Assembly (NCBI GenBank): GCA_947625905.1
Contig: CANQQJ010000018.1
Coordinates: forward strand, 1 to 63,095
DNA from: an uncultured Clostridia bacterium
GTDB lineage: Bacteria; Bacillota; Clostridia; Monoglobales; Monoglobaceae
Length of the DNA: 63,095 nt
Direction of reading: 5' to 3'
Shown: positions 42,430 to 52,173 of the stretch, piece by piece
Layout: each line of letters opens with the position of its first letter
How positions within the stretch are numbered: the first letter of the stretch is position 1
Position numbers and translations under genes: made by a program
The notes under the pieces: generated by a model
Seen by the model: only the letters and a program-made list of their open reading frames with translations
The model's database searches: none
What the model was told of the DNA's origin: nothing

Positions 42430-42715
42430 CTCGTCTGCCTCGCCCCTTGGGGAGAGGTGCCCGCTTGCGGGCGGAGAGGGGTTAACGTAGGGATTAGGGA
42501 ATAGCAACTAGGGACTAGGACCCCTCTCAGTCAGCTCCGCTGACAGCTCTCCCCAAGGGGCGAGCCGGGACGTCGAGGGCGCCGTCCCCTACAAACATAG
42601 TGATTAGGGATTAGTGAATAGTGATTAGGCCACCACTCAGCGGGCGGATAATATCCGCCCCTACAGGTTTGGCTGAATTCGCACGTTTCGGCGATACGAT
42701 ATATCATCGCCGCCC
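42430..42715. repeat. dispersed repeat cluster, copy 4, inside the pyr operon
   Basis: The 329-base gap between pyrC and pyrF holds no gene. Two related elements lie in opposite orientation. At 42438-42482 it is CTCGCCCCTTGGGGAGAG with middle hairpin CCCGCttGCGGG and GAGGGG. At 42520-42564 the complement has middle hairpin GTCAGCggaGCTGAC. ATTAG/GAATAG strings are at 42489-42519 and 42598-42629. A GGGCGGATAATATCCGCCC palindrome is at 42642-42660. A GGCGAT...ATCGCC inverted repeat is at 42690-42711. Confidence 0.75.
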
Positions 42716-42731
42716 GTCTACCTCTCCGGCC

Positions 42732-44012
42732 CTACGCTTCGCGCTCGTATACTATTTTTCCGCCGAGGATAGTCATGTCCACTCTGCCGCGGAGCTTCAT
42801 GCCGCCGTAGGGGCAGTTGTGGTTCTTGGAGGCGAACTTTTCGGGATCGACCTCGTACTCGTGTTCGGTGTCGAATATCACTATATCCGCCGTCTTTCCC
42901 TCGCCGAGGGTGCCCTTGTCTATCTTTATTATATCCGCCGGATTGGCCGACATCTTTTCTATCAATTGGCTGAGACTGAGCTTTCCGCTCATAACAAGAT
43001 TGGTGTAGCCTAAGGCAAGCGAGGTCTCAAGCCCCACTATGCCGTTTAGGGCATACTCGAATTCTATGTCCTTCTCGTCCTTGTCATGGGGCGCGTGGTC
43101 GGTGGCTATCGCGTCGATCGTGCCGTCGATCAGGCCCTCGATAACCGCGTTCACATCGTCCTCATCCCTGAGGGGCGGGTTCATTTTGGCGTTGGTGTTA
43201 AAGCCGTCTACCGCCTTGTCGGTCAGCGAGAAGTAATGGGGCGCGGTCTCGCAGGTTATGTTCGCGCCGCGCTTTTTCGCACTGCGTATCGCGTCGATCG
43301 AGTTGCGGGTGCTGACGTGGCACACGTGCAGCCTGCCGCCGACCTCCTCCGCTATCAGCACGTCGCGGGTAACCGCCACGCTCTCGGCGCACTTGGGGAT
43401 CCCGCGAAGGCCCAGATACGTTGACATATAGCCCTCGTTCATCGAGCCGCCGTCCACCAGATCGAGGTCCTCGCTGTGGGACATGACCGGCAGATCGAAC
43501 ATCGCCGCGTACTCCAGCGCCCTGCGCATGAGGGATGGATTTATGACCGGGCTGCCATCGTCCGAAACGCCGATAGCGCCCGCGTTTTTGAGCTCGCCCA
43601 TCTCGGACAGCTCCTTGCTCTGCCGGCCCTTTGTGACGCAGCCGACGGTCAGCACGTTCGTGAGCCCTACTTCTTTGCCTCTGTCCAAAACATATTTCAC
43701 AAGAGCCGGATTGTCGATCGGCGGGTCGGTGTTCGGCATGCACACAACTGTCGTCACGCCGCCCCGGGCCGCCGCGCGGCTGCCCGTCTCGATATCCTCT
43801 TTGTATTCATAGCCCGGCTCGCGGAAATGGACGTGCAGGTCTATAAGCCCCGGCGCCACTGCCTTGCCGCCCGCGTCGATGACGCGGTCTGCCTTCTCGT
43901 CTATATCCGCCGCGACTTTCGCGATCCTTCCGTCCTTCACCAGGACGTCCTGTATTTTATCAATATTGTTTTTTGGGTCGACCACGCGGCCGCCTTTTAT
44001 CAGAATTGACAT
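42732..44012 (-). CDS. pyrC: dihydroorotase
   Basis: A 426-residue zinc amidohydrolase that cyclises carbamoyl-aspartate to dihydroorotate (class I form). Metal strings: LIDLHVHFREPG (two His), MSHSEDLDLV (His), LHVCHVSTR (His) and AIATDHAPHDKDEK (catalytic Asp). The carboxylated-Lys position falls in the usual central region. ATAGGAG precedes the ATG. It lies 10 bases after pyrB. Confidence 0.95.
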   Translation of the reverse strand: MSILIKGGRVVDPKNNIDKIQDVLVKDGRIAKVAADIDEKADRVIDAGGKAVAPGLIDLHVHFREPGYEYKEDIETGSRAAARGGVTTVVCMPNTDPPIDNPALVKYVLDRGKEVGLTNVLTVGCVTKGRQSKELSEMGELKNAGAIGVSDDGSPVINPSLMRRALEYAAMFDLPVMSHSEDLDLVDGGSMNEGYMSTYLGLRGIPKCAESVAVTRDVLIAEEVGGRLHVCHVSTRNSIDAIRSAKKRGANITCETAPHYFSLTDKAVDGFNTNAKMNPPLRDEDDVNAVIEGLIDGTIDAIATDHAPHDKDEKDIEFEYALNGIVGLETSLALGYTNLVMSGKLSLSQLIEKMSANPADIIKIDKGTLGEGKTADIVIFDTEHEYEVDPEKFASKNHNCPYGGMKLRGRVDMTILGGKIVYEREA

Positions 44013-44022
44013 AGCTTTTCTC

Positions 44023-44958
44023 CTATTTTAATTTTGACTCGTATCTTTTGCCGTTCGCCACCATATTTAGCACCGCCATGCGCACGCACACGCCGTTGGT
44101 CACCTGCTTGTTTATAACGCTCTGCGGCCCGTCTATTATGTCGGGATTGAGCTCCACACCGCGGTTGACCGGGCCCGGGTGCATAAGTATCGCGTCGGGC
44201 TTGGCGAGAGCCAGACGGCGCTTGTCCACTCCGAAATACTTGTTGTATTCGCGAACCGACGGGAACAATCCCTTCTTCTGGCGCTCAAGCTGTATCCTGA
44301 GCCCCATGACTATGTCCGCGCCCTCGATGGCCTTGTCGACGTCGGTGTACACCTTGACCTCCATTTCCTCAAGGCTTCTCGGAAGCAGGGTCGACGGCCC
44401 CGCCAGCGCTACCTCGGCGCCCAGCTTTTTGAGCCCGTAGATATTGCTGCGGGCGACGCGGCTGTGCTTTATATCACCGATTATTGCCACTTTGAGCCCT
44501 TTTATATCACCCTTTTCCTCGCGCATGGTCATAAAGTCGAGCAGCGCCTGGGTGGGGTGCTCATTCATGCCGTCGCCCGCGTTCACTATGCGGCAGCCGC
44601 AGTGCCGCGCCACAAGATGGGGCGCGCCCGACATGCTGTGCCTGATTATGATAACGTCGGTATCCATGGCCTCAAGAGTCTTTACCGTGTCGATCAGCGT
44701 CTCGCCCTTGGCCACGCTGCTGCCGCTTGACGACATGTTGGCGGCCGTGGCGCCCAGATATTTTGAGGCCATCTCAAACGACACTCGCGTCCTTGTGCTG
44801 TTTTCGTAAAACAGCGTTATCACGCCCTTGCCGCTAAGCAGATTTGATTTTTTATTTTCGCTGAGCAGCACCTCGCGCTTGAGCTTGTCCGCGTCGTCGA
44901 GTATCGCGGTTATGTCCTCGGCCGAGGTTTCTTTAAGTCCCAATAAATCTTTTATCAT
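44023..44958 (-). CDS. pyrB: aspartate carbamoyltransferase
   Basis: A 311-residue catalytic chain joining carbamoyl phosphate and aspartate. Strings: FYENSTRTRVSFEMA (carbamoyl phosphate), SMSGAPHLVARHC with HPTQALLD, and LMHPGPVNRGVEL (aspartate). No pyrI regulatory chain is seen, as is usual in Firmicutes. It lies 16 bases after pyrR. Confidence 0.95.
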   Translation of the reverse strand: MIKDLLGLKETSAEDITAILDDADKLKREVLLSENKKSNLLSGKGVITLFYENSTRTRVSFEMASKYLGATAANMSSSGSSVAKGETLIDTVKTLEAMDTDVIIIRHSMSGAPHLVARHCGCRIVNAGDGMNEHPTQALLDFMTMREEKGDIKGLKVAIIGDIKHSRVARSNIYGLKKLGAEVALAGPSTLLPRSLEEMEVKVYTDVDKAIEGADIVMGLRIQLERQKKGLFPSVREYNKYFGVDKRRLALAKPDAILMHPGPVNRGVELNPDIIDGPQSVINKQVTNGVCVRMAVLNMVANGKRYESKLK

Positions 44959-44974
44959 ATGTGTCCCCTTGTTA

Positions 44975-45532
44975 TTATTTTCCCAAATATTTTGCCGGTG
45001 ATTTGCGCTTTTCGATTATGACCTCTGATCTTCCGTCCACCTCGTCGACGTGGAGCGCCACGCGGTCGAGGCCCGTGCCCTTGATCTTGACCCCGGTGTA
45101 ATCGGCGCTTATCGGGAACGTGCGCCGTCCGCGGTCAATGAAGCAGGCCAGCTGTATCTCGGCGGGCGAGCCCAGCTTGAGCAGCGCGTCTATCGCGGTG
45201 TGTATCGTCTTTCCGGTGTACAGAATGTCGTCGATCAGAACTACCGTCTTGTTGTCTATCGAAAAATCTATCTTGGTTCCGTTGAGAACCGGGAATTTCG
45301 CGATAAGATTGTGGTCCGCGCCGTACAGCGTGATGTCAAGCGCGCCAACCTCGGTGTTAGGGCCGTCAAGCTCCTTGATATGATCCGCCAGAGCGTCGGC
45401 CAAGACAGCGCCGCGGCGCACGATCCCGATCAGACAAATGCTTTTTTCAAACTCGTTTCTCTCCGCTATCTGTTTTGCCATTTTTTTAAGCTTGCTTTCG
45501 ATTTCCTGTCTTTCAAGTATAACGTCACTCAT
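44975..45532 (-). CDS. pyrR: PyrR bifunctional regulator / uracil phosphoribosyltransferase
   Basis: A 185-residue protein. In Bacillus and relatives it binds pyr mRNA with UMP to cause attenuation and also converts uracil to UMP. The PRPP-binding loop is VVLIDDILYTGKTIHTAI (about 98-115), with RRTFPISADYTG and RVALHVDEVDG typical of PyrR. The start at 45532 uses GGGGTGAT; the longer frame begins at a TTG. It is first gene of pyrRBC(F)KD. The leader is only about 35 bases, so no attenuator precedes it. Confidence 0.93.
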   Translation of the reverse strand: MSDVILERQEIESKLKKMAKQIAERNEFEKSICLIGIVRRGAVLADALADHIKELDGPNTEVGALDITLYGADHNLIAKFPVLNGTKIDFSIDNKTVVLIDDILYTGKTIHTAIDALLKLGSPAEIQLACFIDRGRRTFPISADYTGVKIKGTGLDRVALHVDEVDGRSEVIIEKRKSPAKYLGK

Positions 45533-45572
45533 AAGATCACCCCGCGGCAAAATTTTTTATTCTTTCTGATTT

Positions 45573-45601
45573 ATTATATCCCAATATTTTCATGTTGTCA
45601 A
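45573..45601 (-). promoter_or_regulatory. promoter of the pyr operon
   Basis: TTGACA (complement of 45596-45601), a 17-base spacer and TATAAT (complement of 45573-45578), predicting a start near 45566. Confidence 0.9.
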
Positions 45602-45622
45602 CACAGGAGTTTGGGAAAAAGC

Positions 45623-45650
45623 AAAAGAGCGGGGCGCGCCCGCTCTTTTG
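45623..45650. terminator. terminator of the GH95-CE8 gene
   Basis: Stem AAAAGAGCGGG / CCCGCTCTTTT, about 40 bases after the stop codon on the minus strand, with A/T tracts on both sides. Confidence 0.85.
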
Positions 45651-45689
45651 GATCAATTGGGAAGATATCTATAATAATTTTTACAATTA

Positions 45690-48600
45690 TTATTCAAAAT
45701 CCTGATACTCGATCGTCAGGTTGTCGAAATAGTACTCCATCTTGTTTGCCGTGTTGCCGGTTCTGTCCATGTAAATATTGAAGTACAGATTATCGAGGTT
45801 CACATCTGTGGGATAATCCGCCGAGCCTGCCGCGGCTATTGTAAACGGCTTTTTGTTCAGTATCTCCATTTCTTTGTCGCGGTCATACAGAGTCGATGTG
45901 ATGCTCTTGTTTTCAAGGTCGATCAGCGCCTCTATTCTGTACCACCTGTTCTTCATGGTGTTGTTTTTGTCGAACTGAGTGTTGTCGCCGTTTATGCGGG
46001 TGTTGCCCGGCCCGAACAGATTCATCTGGCCCCAGCCCTTCATTACCGCCCAGCGGACGAAGCGCGTTTGATCGGCAGCGTCCTTGCCGGCGTTTGTTGT
46101 GCTTGTCGCCAGGTCGAAATACGACTGGTCGGACGGATAGTAGTCGGTCGTCTCCATCAGGAAATCATAGCTGAACTTTATCGTCTTGCTGTTCTTCAAA
46201 GTTCCGTCTCCCAAAAGCTTTTTAAGGTCAAAGCTTACGCCGACGTTATTCTTAACGGTCGCTCCGCTGTCTTTAGTCAGCTTATACACAACGTTGTCCT
46301 TGCCCAGATTCGCCGTCTCGCTGCCCGTCGCGGTGTAAACGCCCGCGCTGAAGCCGTTTGACTCCGTGATCGTCGGCTCCATGCCGGCAAAGTTTTCGCT
46401 TGTCTTTGCGATCGTTATCATCTTTTTCGCGCTCACGTCAAAGGTCTTTGTGTCGCCCTTGGCTCCCGTGATCTCCGTCTCGGCTGTGTCTATATTATAC
46501 GCCGTGTCGGAGATCGAGGCAGTCACGGTGTATGTGCCGACCGGGATATTCTCGGCGGTGTAGTTAGCGCTTTCCTGATTCGCAGGTACATTGACGTTTA
46601 CGGTCTTTATCACCGCGTTGTTTTTCTTGACACTGATCGTGACGGTCTGTGCTTTATCGTTCGCGGGCTTAAGCGTGACATTGCCCTTTAATGTGAACAC
46701 ATTCTCTGTGTCGCTTGTGGGCTGTATCTTAAAGGATATCGACTTTTTGTCGCCGATCGACTTATCAGCCGCTGTTCTCGCGTAGAGTATCACGGTGGCG
46801 TCTATCGGCTGCTCGCCGTTTGCGGGACGGATAAGGCTCAGCTTGTTTCCGTTCACTACCGCGAACTCGCTGCTGCTCTCCCATTTAAACTCATATCCGC
46901 TCAGCGCGGCGGGGAGGTCGATCTCATTTACCGTCTGGTTGCTTGTGTCGATATTCGCGGAATTTATCACGCTGTCAACGCCGTCATATTTGCTTTTAAC
47001 TCCGGCGGGGTCCCAATCATCCGAGCCCTTTGTGAAGGTGTAGGGATTGTATCGGAGCATTGTCCACTCGTCAAGCAGCTGTCCGCGGCGCTTTGAAACG
47101 TCTACAGCCTTGCCCGAATCATCGACGCTGCCGTACTCGTAAAATCTTGCTTCCTCGGGCTTGTTGCCGCTCATGTCGGTCCAGCCGGAGCTTGAGATCA
47201 GATACGGATCACCGCTTGAGCCTTTGGCCGCGTTTCCGATTTTGGTGTTGATATACGCCGCGGCGGGTCCGGGAGGCGCGCCCCACGGTCTGCCCATATT
47301 TCCGGGCTGAGCCGCGCTTGAGCCGGTGACATGGCAGTTATAGAACAAATAGCCTTCCGACTCTTTGGTATTGCTGGGAGCCGTTACAGTAGCGGACTCG
47401 CCTTTTCCGCCCGCGTTGACATAAAGCTCGCAGTTATCGAACACGGCTGTAGCGCTGCCGCAGATATAGTCTGTGGTACCGCCGAGCTTGCAGTTCTTGA
47501 AGTACATTCTTCCGCTGTTTATGCCTATCGTGTCTTGGGTCGATATGATCTCGCAGTTTAAGAACACAGCCTTATCCGCCGAGCAATGGAGAGCGGCGCA
47601 GCGCTCTCTGGGACTGCCTGTAACGCCTTTATATGTTATATTGTCGCGGGACTGCAAATAAGCGTTTATCTCATCATCGCTCTTGCCCGCGGTCTTCTGC
47701 TCATTTATCCATTCAACTCTGTGGAAATTTCCGTTGTTTGCGTCCGGATCAACGCCCGTGATATCGGTGAGTTCTTCCTCGGTATAGTATCTGTTGTATG
47801 AATTTTCCAGTATCAGATCCTCGGCTGTGAATCCCGTCGCGGTCTTGTCGACTTTAAGCGCCGGGCCCCAGTCCTTCGGACCGTAACTCTTACCGTCGCC
47901 TATCGCCTGCGGGTCATAGTAACCGCTTTCGTTGCAGCTGTCATAAAGCGAGCCCAGTCCGTAGTACCATGTCAAAAGCACGTCTCCCTCGCTGCCGGCC
48001 TTTTTGCGCAGCGTTATATACGGCGTTTTTACAACGATCTGCTCGCGATATGTACCCGGAGCTATGTCGATATATACTCGGTCGGCCTCCGATTCGGGGG
48101 CTTTTGCCGTGGCCGCGGCTACCGCCTCGGATATGGTACTGTATTTCGTTTCGCCTATATAAGCGCCCTTGGCCGACGGGTCCGCGGTCGGAACCGCTGT
48201 GGGCTTTGCCGTTGGCGCAAGAGTCGGATTTGCCGTAGGAGCCGTTGTGGGAGCGGTAGTCGGTTTTGTTGTGGGAGCGAGCGTCGGCAGCGCTGTAGGA
48301 GTCGAGGCAGGAACATCAGTTCCTACCTCGTATACCGCGCTTTTCGGTTCGATCGTGTCGGTGCCGTCCCATACGTACAGCTTTACTTTGCCGCTCGAGG
48401 GCTTTTTGAAGTCAAGATTTTTAACGTCCGTGCCCTCTATGTCGTATACCGCCGAGTCGAGCATAACTTTTCCGTCGCTCTCGTCGTACACGCCGACCAT
48501 CAGCTTGGCCTTGGGGCTCGTCTCGGTTCCGCTGTAGCTGAGACTTACGCCGAGAGTGCCGTCCGCGCCGTATGCCGCGCTTGTGATCTCGTAGTCGCAG

Positions 48601-51600
48601 CTTGCCGGCGTCGGATCGCCGCCTATTGTCTTGCTGTAGAATGCGATCAGATCTCCCGCGTTACCCAAATAACTCTGGCCGCTGCTGTACGGATCTTGAA
48701 TGTATAACAGCCATATTTTATGAACGCCGCTTATTTCGTTTAGGTTTTTAAGCTCAAGCACATTATCACCGGTACTGATTATCTGATTTGCGATCTCGGT
48801 TCCGTCAACTTTGTCAACATGAACTGACACATATATATTATTATCTCTTACCTTAGGCATTTTTAGCGTAAGCTTCTTGAGACCGTCAAAGTCAAATTCA
48901 TTTACCGCGTAGCCGACTTTAACGCCGCTTCTGTTGTAAATATAACCTATTTCGACACCATTGCTGTCAATTTTAGGCTTCGATCCGTTGTCGCTGGCGT
49001 AGAACTCTTTAACGTCAGCCGCTTTATAGGTCTTGTTGCCCTCAACAACGTTTGTGCCAAAGTTTGTGATGGTGTAGGTCTTGCCGGCCTGAACGGGGAA
49101 GGTTGCCATGGTCCTGTCGCCGTTCAGCGTGGCCGCTACCGCGTTTCCGCTCTCGTCGGTGATCTGCGCCTCGGACATATACTTTGAGCGCACGCTGATA
49201 TCCTTTGTCTCTGTCGCGTGGATCTTGGCCTCGGTGGGCTTTGAGCCGCTCCATTTGAGGTCTACCGTCGCGCCCTCGCGGGTCTTGAAGCCCTTGTACT
49301 CGCCGCCCGTCCAGTTGTCGGGCAGAGCGGGAAGCAGAGTTATCGCGCCGTCATGGCTCTGGATAAGCATCTCGATTATGCCCGATGCGGCGCCGTAGTT
49401 TCCGTCGATCTGGAAGTTGGGGTGCTGGTCAAACAGATTTGGCGAGGTCCTGGTGGTGAACAGCTGCTCGAGCATATTGGAGGCCGCGTTGCCGTCAAGC
49501 GCTCTTGCGTTCAGGTTAATTCTCCAGGCGAGGCCCCAGCCCTGACCGCTGCCGGTACTTCTGGCCGATACCGATTTCTGGTACGCCTCGAATATTTTCT
49601 GTTCGTTGGGGTCGTCGCTGTAACCGCTCAGATGCGTGCCGGGGAATATCTCCCAAAGGTGTGAGCAGTGTCTGTGATTTGTGGTGTTTTTGGCTTCGTG
49701 GTCGTAAACCGTTGTCTCCGCGTTGTTCTTAAACGGATTTGTGACCGTCCACTTGATTTTCTTGGCATCGTTAGTTGATGAAATATCAAATGCCACGTCG
49801 CCGCGTACCCACTCGTTTATAAGACCCGATTTGTCAATCACGTTGGGGGCGACTTTGCCCTTCTCGTCCGCGAGATAGCTCGAGGGCATCTGCTCGTTGA
49901 TCTTAGCCAGCAGCTCGGCGTTCTCCTGCTCTTTGCCCAGTATCTTGCTCGCCTGCCGGACCATGTCATAGAGGTTCCTCACAAGCTGGGTGTCCATAGC
50001 GGGACCGGGCTGAACTCCGCCCTGCTCGGGCGAGCATGACGCCGCCGTGATCAGATATCCGGTCTCGGGATCAACAACCAGGAACTGCGTGAAGAACTTG
50101 GCCGCGCCCACCATATAGGGATAGACCTCGGCGAGATAAGCCTCGTCCTTGTTGAACTTATAATACTGCCAAGCGTGGTCGAGCAGCCATGCGCCGCCCG
50201 TGGGCCACAGACCCGCCGTGGCGTTGTCTATCGGCTGAGTGCCGCGCCACAGGTCGTAGTTGTGGTGCATTACCCACGGATCGCCGGGCTCGTAGTTCGC
50301 ACTGTCGCCTATGCCGTACTGATACTCGGCTGTGACGCTTCCGCTCTCCGCCAGCTCTTTAAACGTGTCTATAAACGGACGCTCGCTGTCGCCTATATTA
50401 AGGGGCTGAGCAGCCCAGTAGTTCATCTCGGTGTTGATGTTTATCGTGTATTTTCCGTTCCAGGACGCCGAGAACGCCGCGTTCCACTTTCCGGTCAGGT
50501 TAAGGGGCTGGCTTTCGGGGATATTTATCTCGCCCTCGCCGCTCGCCGTTCTGCCGTCGCGCGAGCCGGAGATGATCAGATATTTGCCGTAGTTAAATTC
50601 AAGCGCCGCCAGCTGATTGTCGCCTTCCGAATATGTTGACTTCACGCCGTTCTTGTTGGCGTCCGATGTTCTGGAAGCCGCGCCTGTCAGGAATCCCGAC
50701 TTGCCGTTTATATCTTTGCGCACTCTCTTCTCGGTGGGCGTATCTGAATAATCCTTGCCCTCGGTGTTGTCGAGCGTCAGGTCCGTCTTTGAGAACTGCT
50801 CGGTAAAGTCGGCAAGATGGCGCTCTTTGATCTGCTCATACGTCTTTGACTTCACGTTGTCCATATAATACTCGCAGTCTCTCGCGGGCTTTGAGTTGTC
50901 AAGCGTCTTGTAATCGACATAGTTTGTCGCGCCGACTACGTATATCGTATTGCTTGTTCCGCCCGTAACGTTGACCGTCTTGTTGTCGTCCGCTACCGAA
51001 AAAGCGCCGTCGCCGTCAAGATACATATGCGCCTCAAAGTTTATCATGTTTGTTTGACCGATATTGTTGTCCTTGCCGCCGTTGGTAACAGCCGCTTTAA
51101 CCTTTACCTCTTTGTCATTTACTTTTTCATATGTGTAATAACCCGGTTTTTCGGCATGATATGTGTGAAGCTCCGCCGAAAAGTCGGCCGGCTCGCTCGA
51201 TTCAACGTGGGTGGCCACGGTCTGATCGGGATAGCTCGCGAAGCTCTCGCGCTTATAGTGCTTGCCGCCGAGATCATATTCAACGGTGACGATACCGGTA
51301 TTCATGTCAAGGCTCTTGGAGTAATTCGACGCTTCGGCGCTGTTGTGGCCGAAGTTGAGAAATACTTCAACGAAGGACTTGTACGCTCTCTGCTTTGAGG
51401 GAGTGCCGAGGAAGGTCGCCTCGACCATTTTCTCCATACTCCAGCGATCCTGAACAGCATCCTGATTCGCGGCGTTGTTTATGTTAAGCGCCTGATTTGA
51501 TATGCTCTTGTTTGCGAATTCGGGATATTTGGTCCTGAACGCCTCATCGCCGACCAGAACATTTTCCGCGCCTATCTCGGCGGGATTGCCGTTCTCGTCC

Positions 51601-52157
51601 GCGCCGCGGAAGTATCTCCAGTTTTCTGCCTTGCTGCCGCTCGTGAATGTGCCGTCCTTAACCGTGATCCTGCCGTTTGTATTATAGGCCTGCTGCATGG
51701 TGCTGATAACGTTTCCGCTCTCGTCAACCAGAGTTCCGTAAGGCGAGCCGTCCCAGCAGGTGTCCTCGTTGATCTGGATGACCTCGTTATCGATTCCTCC
51801 GGCTACCATGCCCGCCATGCGGCCGTTGCCGATGGGGTAGAAGTTGGTCCACACGAACTCGGAATAATCCCAGCTCTGGTAATACTCTTTGGGCTTCCCG
51901 TAGGGATTCTGGATCTTGAGAGGATCCTCGCTCTTCTCGGAGTTGGGATTGACCTCCTGCACGGTCTTGTACTTTCCGGTCTGAGCCAGCACATCCTCGA
52001 TGGTCCTGTTTGTCCACATGGTGGTCTCGGGGTCGAACTTCGCCGCCGCTGTTTCGGCCGCGGCATAGTCAACGCTTTCGGTCTCGGCGAAAACCGCGGG
52101 AGCCGCCGTCAGAACCATGGCCGCCGACAGAGCCGCCGACAACAATCTTTTAAACAT
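45690..52157 (-). CDS. giant secreted GH95 glycosidase + CE8 pectin methylesterase
   Basis: A 2155-residue exported enzyme. Signal peptide (APAVFAETE). About 40-1040 is a GH95 domain (known activities alpha-L-fucosidase/L-galactosidase): YPIGNGRMAGMVAGG, NINTEMNYWAAQ, LWPTGGAWLLDH, HRHCSHLWEIFPG, FQIDGNYGAASG. About 1045-1180 is a CBM6-like beta-sandwich. A short beta domain and a Pro/Thr/Ala linker (about 1283-1326) follow. About 1331-1700 is a CE8 pectin methylesterase with the catalytic strings ISTQDTIG, GGTTDYICGSA and MGRPWG. An Ig-like domain (about 1722-1815), a carboxypeptidase-regulatory-like domain (about 1820-1915) and a terminal jelly-roll module come last. Acting on one substrate, it would demethylate pectin and remove terminal fucose or galactose. 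AGGAGG precedes the ATG. No SLH or dockerin is seen, so it is probably released. Confidence 0.88.
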   Translation of the reverse strand: MFKRLLSAALSAAMVLTAAPAVFAETESVDYAAAETAAAKFDPETTMWTNRTIEDVLAQTGKYKTVQEVNPNSEKSEDPLKIQNPYGKPKEYYQSWDYSEFVWTNFYPIGNGRMAGMVAGGIDNEVIQINEDTCWDGSPYGTLVDESGNVISTMQQAYNTNGRITVKDGTFTSGSKAENWRYFRGADENGNPAEIGAENVLVGDEAFRTKYPEFANKSISNQALNINNAANQDAVQDRWSMEKMVEATFLGTPSKQRAYKSFVEVFLNFGHNSAEASNYSKSLDMNTGIVTVEYDLGGKHYKRESFASYPDQTVATHVESSEPADFSAELHTYHAEKPGYYTYEKVNDKEVKVKAAVTNGGKDNNIGQTNMINFEAHMYLDGDGAFSVADDNKTVNVTGGTSNTIYVVGATNYVDYKTLDNSKPARDCEYYMDNVKSKTYEQIKERHLADFTEQFSKTDLTLDNTEGKDYSDTPTEKRVRKDINGKSGFLTGAASRTSDANKNGVKSTYSEGDNQLAALEFNYGKYLIISGSRDGRTASGEGEINIPESQPLNLTGKWNAAFSASWNGKYTININTEMNYWAAQPLNIGDSERPFIDTFKELAESGSVTAEYQYGIGDSANYEPGDPWVMHHNYDLWRGTQPIDNATAGLWPTGGAWLLDHAWQYYKFNKDEAYLAEVYPYMVGAAKFFTQFLVVDPETGYLITAASCSPEQGGVQPGPAMDTQLVRNLYDMVRQASKILGKEQENAELLAKINEQMPSSYLADEKGKVAPNVIDKSGLINEWVRGDVAFDISSTNDAKKIKWTVTNPFKNNAETTVYDHEAKNTTNHRHCSHLWEIFPGTHLSGYSDDPNEQKIFEAYQKSVSARSTGSGQGWGLAWRINLNARALDGNAASNMLEQLFTTRTSPNLFDQHPNFQIDGNYGAASGIIEMLIQSHDGAITLLPALPDNWTGGEYKGFKTREGATVDLKWSGSKPTEAKIHATETKDISVRSKYMSEAQITDESGNAVAATLNGDRTMATFPVQAGKTYTITNFGTNVVEGNKTYKAADVKEFYASDNGSKPKIDSNGVEIGYIYNRSGVKVGYAVNEFDFDGLKKLTLKMPKVRDNNIYVSVHVDKVDGTEIANQIISTGDNVLELKNLNEISGVHKIWLLYIQDPYSSGQSYLGNAGDLIAFYSKTIGGDPTPASCDYEITSAAYGADGTLGVSLSYSGTETSPKAKLMVGVYDESDGKVMLDSAVYDIEGTDVKNLDFKKPSSGKVKLYVWDGTDTIEPKSAVYEVGTDVPASTPTALPTLAPTTKPTTAPTTAPTANPTLAPTAKPTAVPTADPSAKGAYIGETKYSTISEAVAAATAKAPESEADRVYIDIAPGTYREQIVVKTPYITLRKKAGSEGDVLLTWYYGLGSLYDSCNESGYYDPQAIGDGKSYGPKDWGPALKVDKTATGFTAEDLILENSYNRYYTEEELTDITGVDPDANNGNFHRVEWINEQKTAGKSDDEINAYLQSRDNITYKGVTGSPRERCAALHCSADKAVFLNCEIISTQDTIGINSGRMYFKNCKLGGTTDYICGSATAVFDNCELYVNAGGKGESATVTAPSNTKESEGYLFYNCHVTGSSAAQPGNMGRPWGAPPGPAAAYINTKIGNAAKGSSGDPYLISSSGWTDMSGNKPEEARFYEYGSVDDSGKAVDVSKRRGQLLDEWTMLRYNPYTFTKGSDDWDPAGVKSKYDGVDSVINSANIDTSNQTVNEIDLPAALSGYEFKWESSSEFAVVNGNKLSLIRPANGEQPIDATVILYARTAADKSIGDKKSISFKIQPTSDTENVFTLKGNVTLKPANDKAQTVTISVKKNNAVIKTVNVNVPANQESANYTAENIPVGTYTVTASISDTAYNIDTAETEITGAKGDTKTFDVSAKKMITIAKTSENFAGMEPTITESNGFSAGVYTATGSETANLGKDNVVYKLTKDSGATVKNNVGVSFDLKKLLGDGTLKNSKTIKFSYDFLMETTDYYPSDQSYFDLATSTTNAGKDAADQTRFVRWAVMKGWGQMNLFGPGNTRINGDNTQFDKNNTMKNRWYRIEALIDLENKSITSTLYDRDKEMEILNKKPFTIAAAGSADYPTDVNLDNLYFNIYMDRTGNTANKMEYYFDNLTIEYQDFE

Positions 52158-52173
52158 AAAAATTCCTCCTAAC

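Noticed and set aside
41500..42507. Longer pyrF reading frame starting at 42507
   Set aside because: The extra 35 codons lie in an intergenic repeat; the ATG at 42402 has an AAAGGAG site.
48180..48310. Tandem repeat-like DNA (GTGGGAGC, GTCGG units), considered as a CRISPR or minisatellite
   Set aside because: It encodes the Pro/Thr/Ala linker of the GH95-CE8 protein; the units are irregular and have no spacers.
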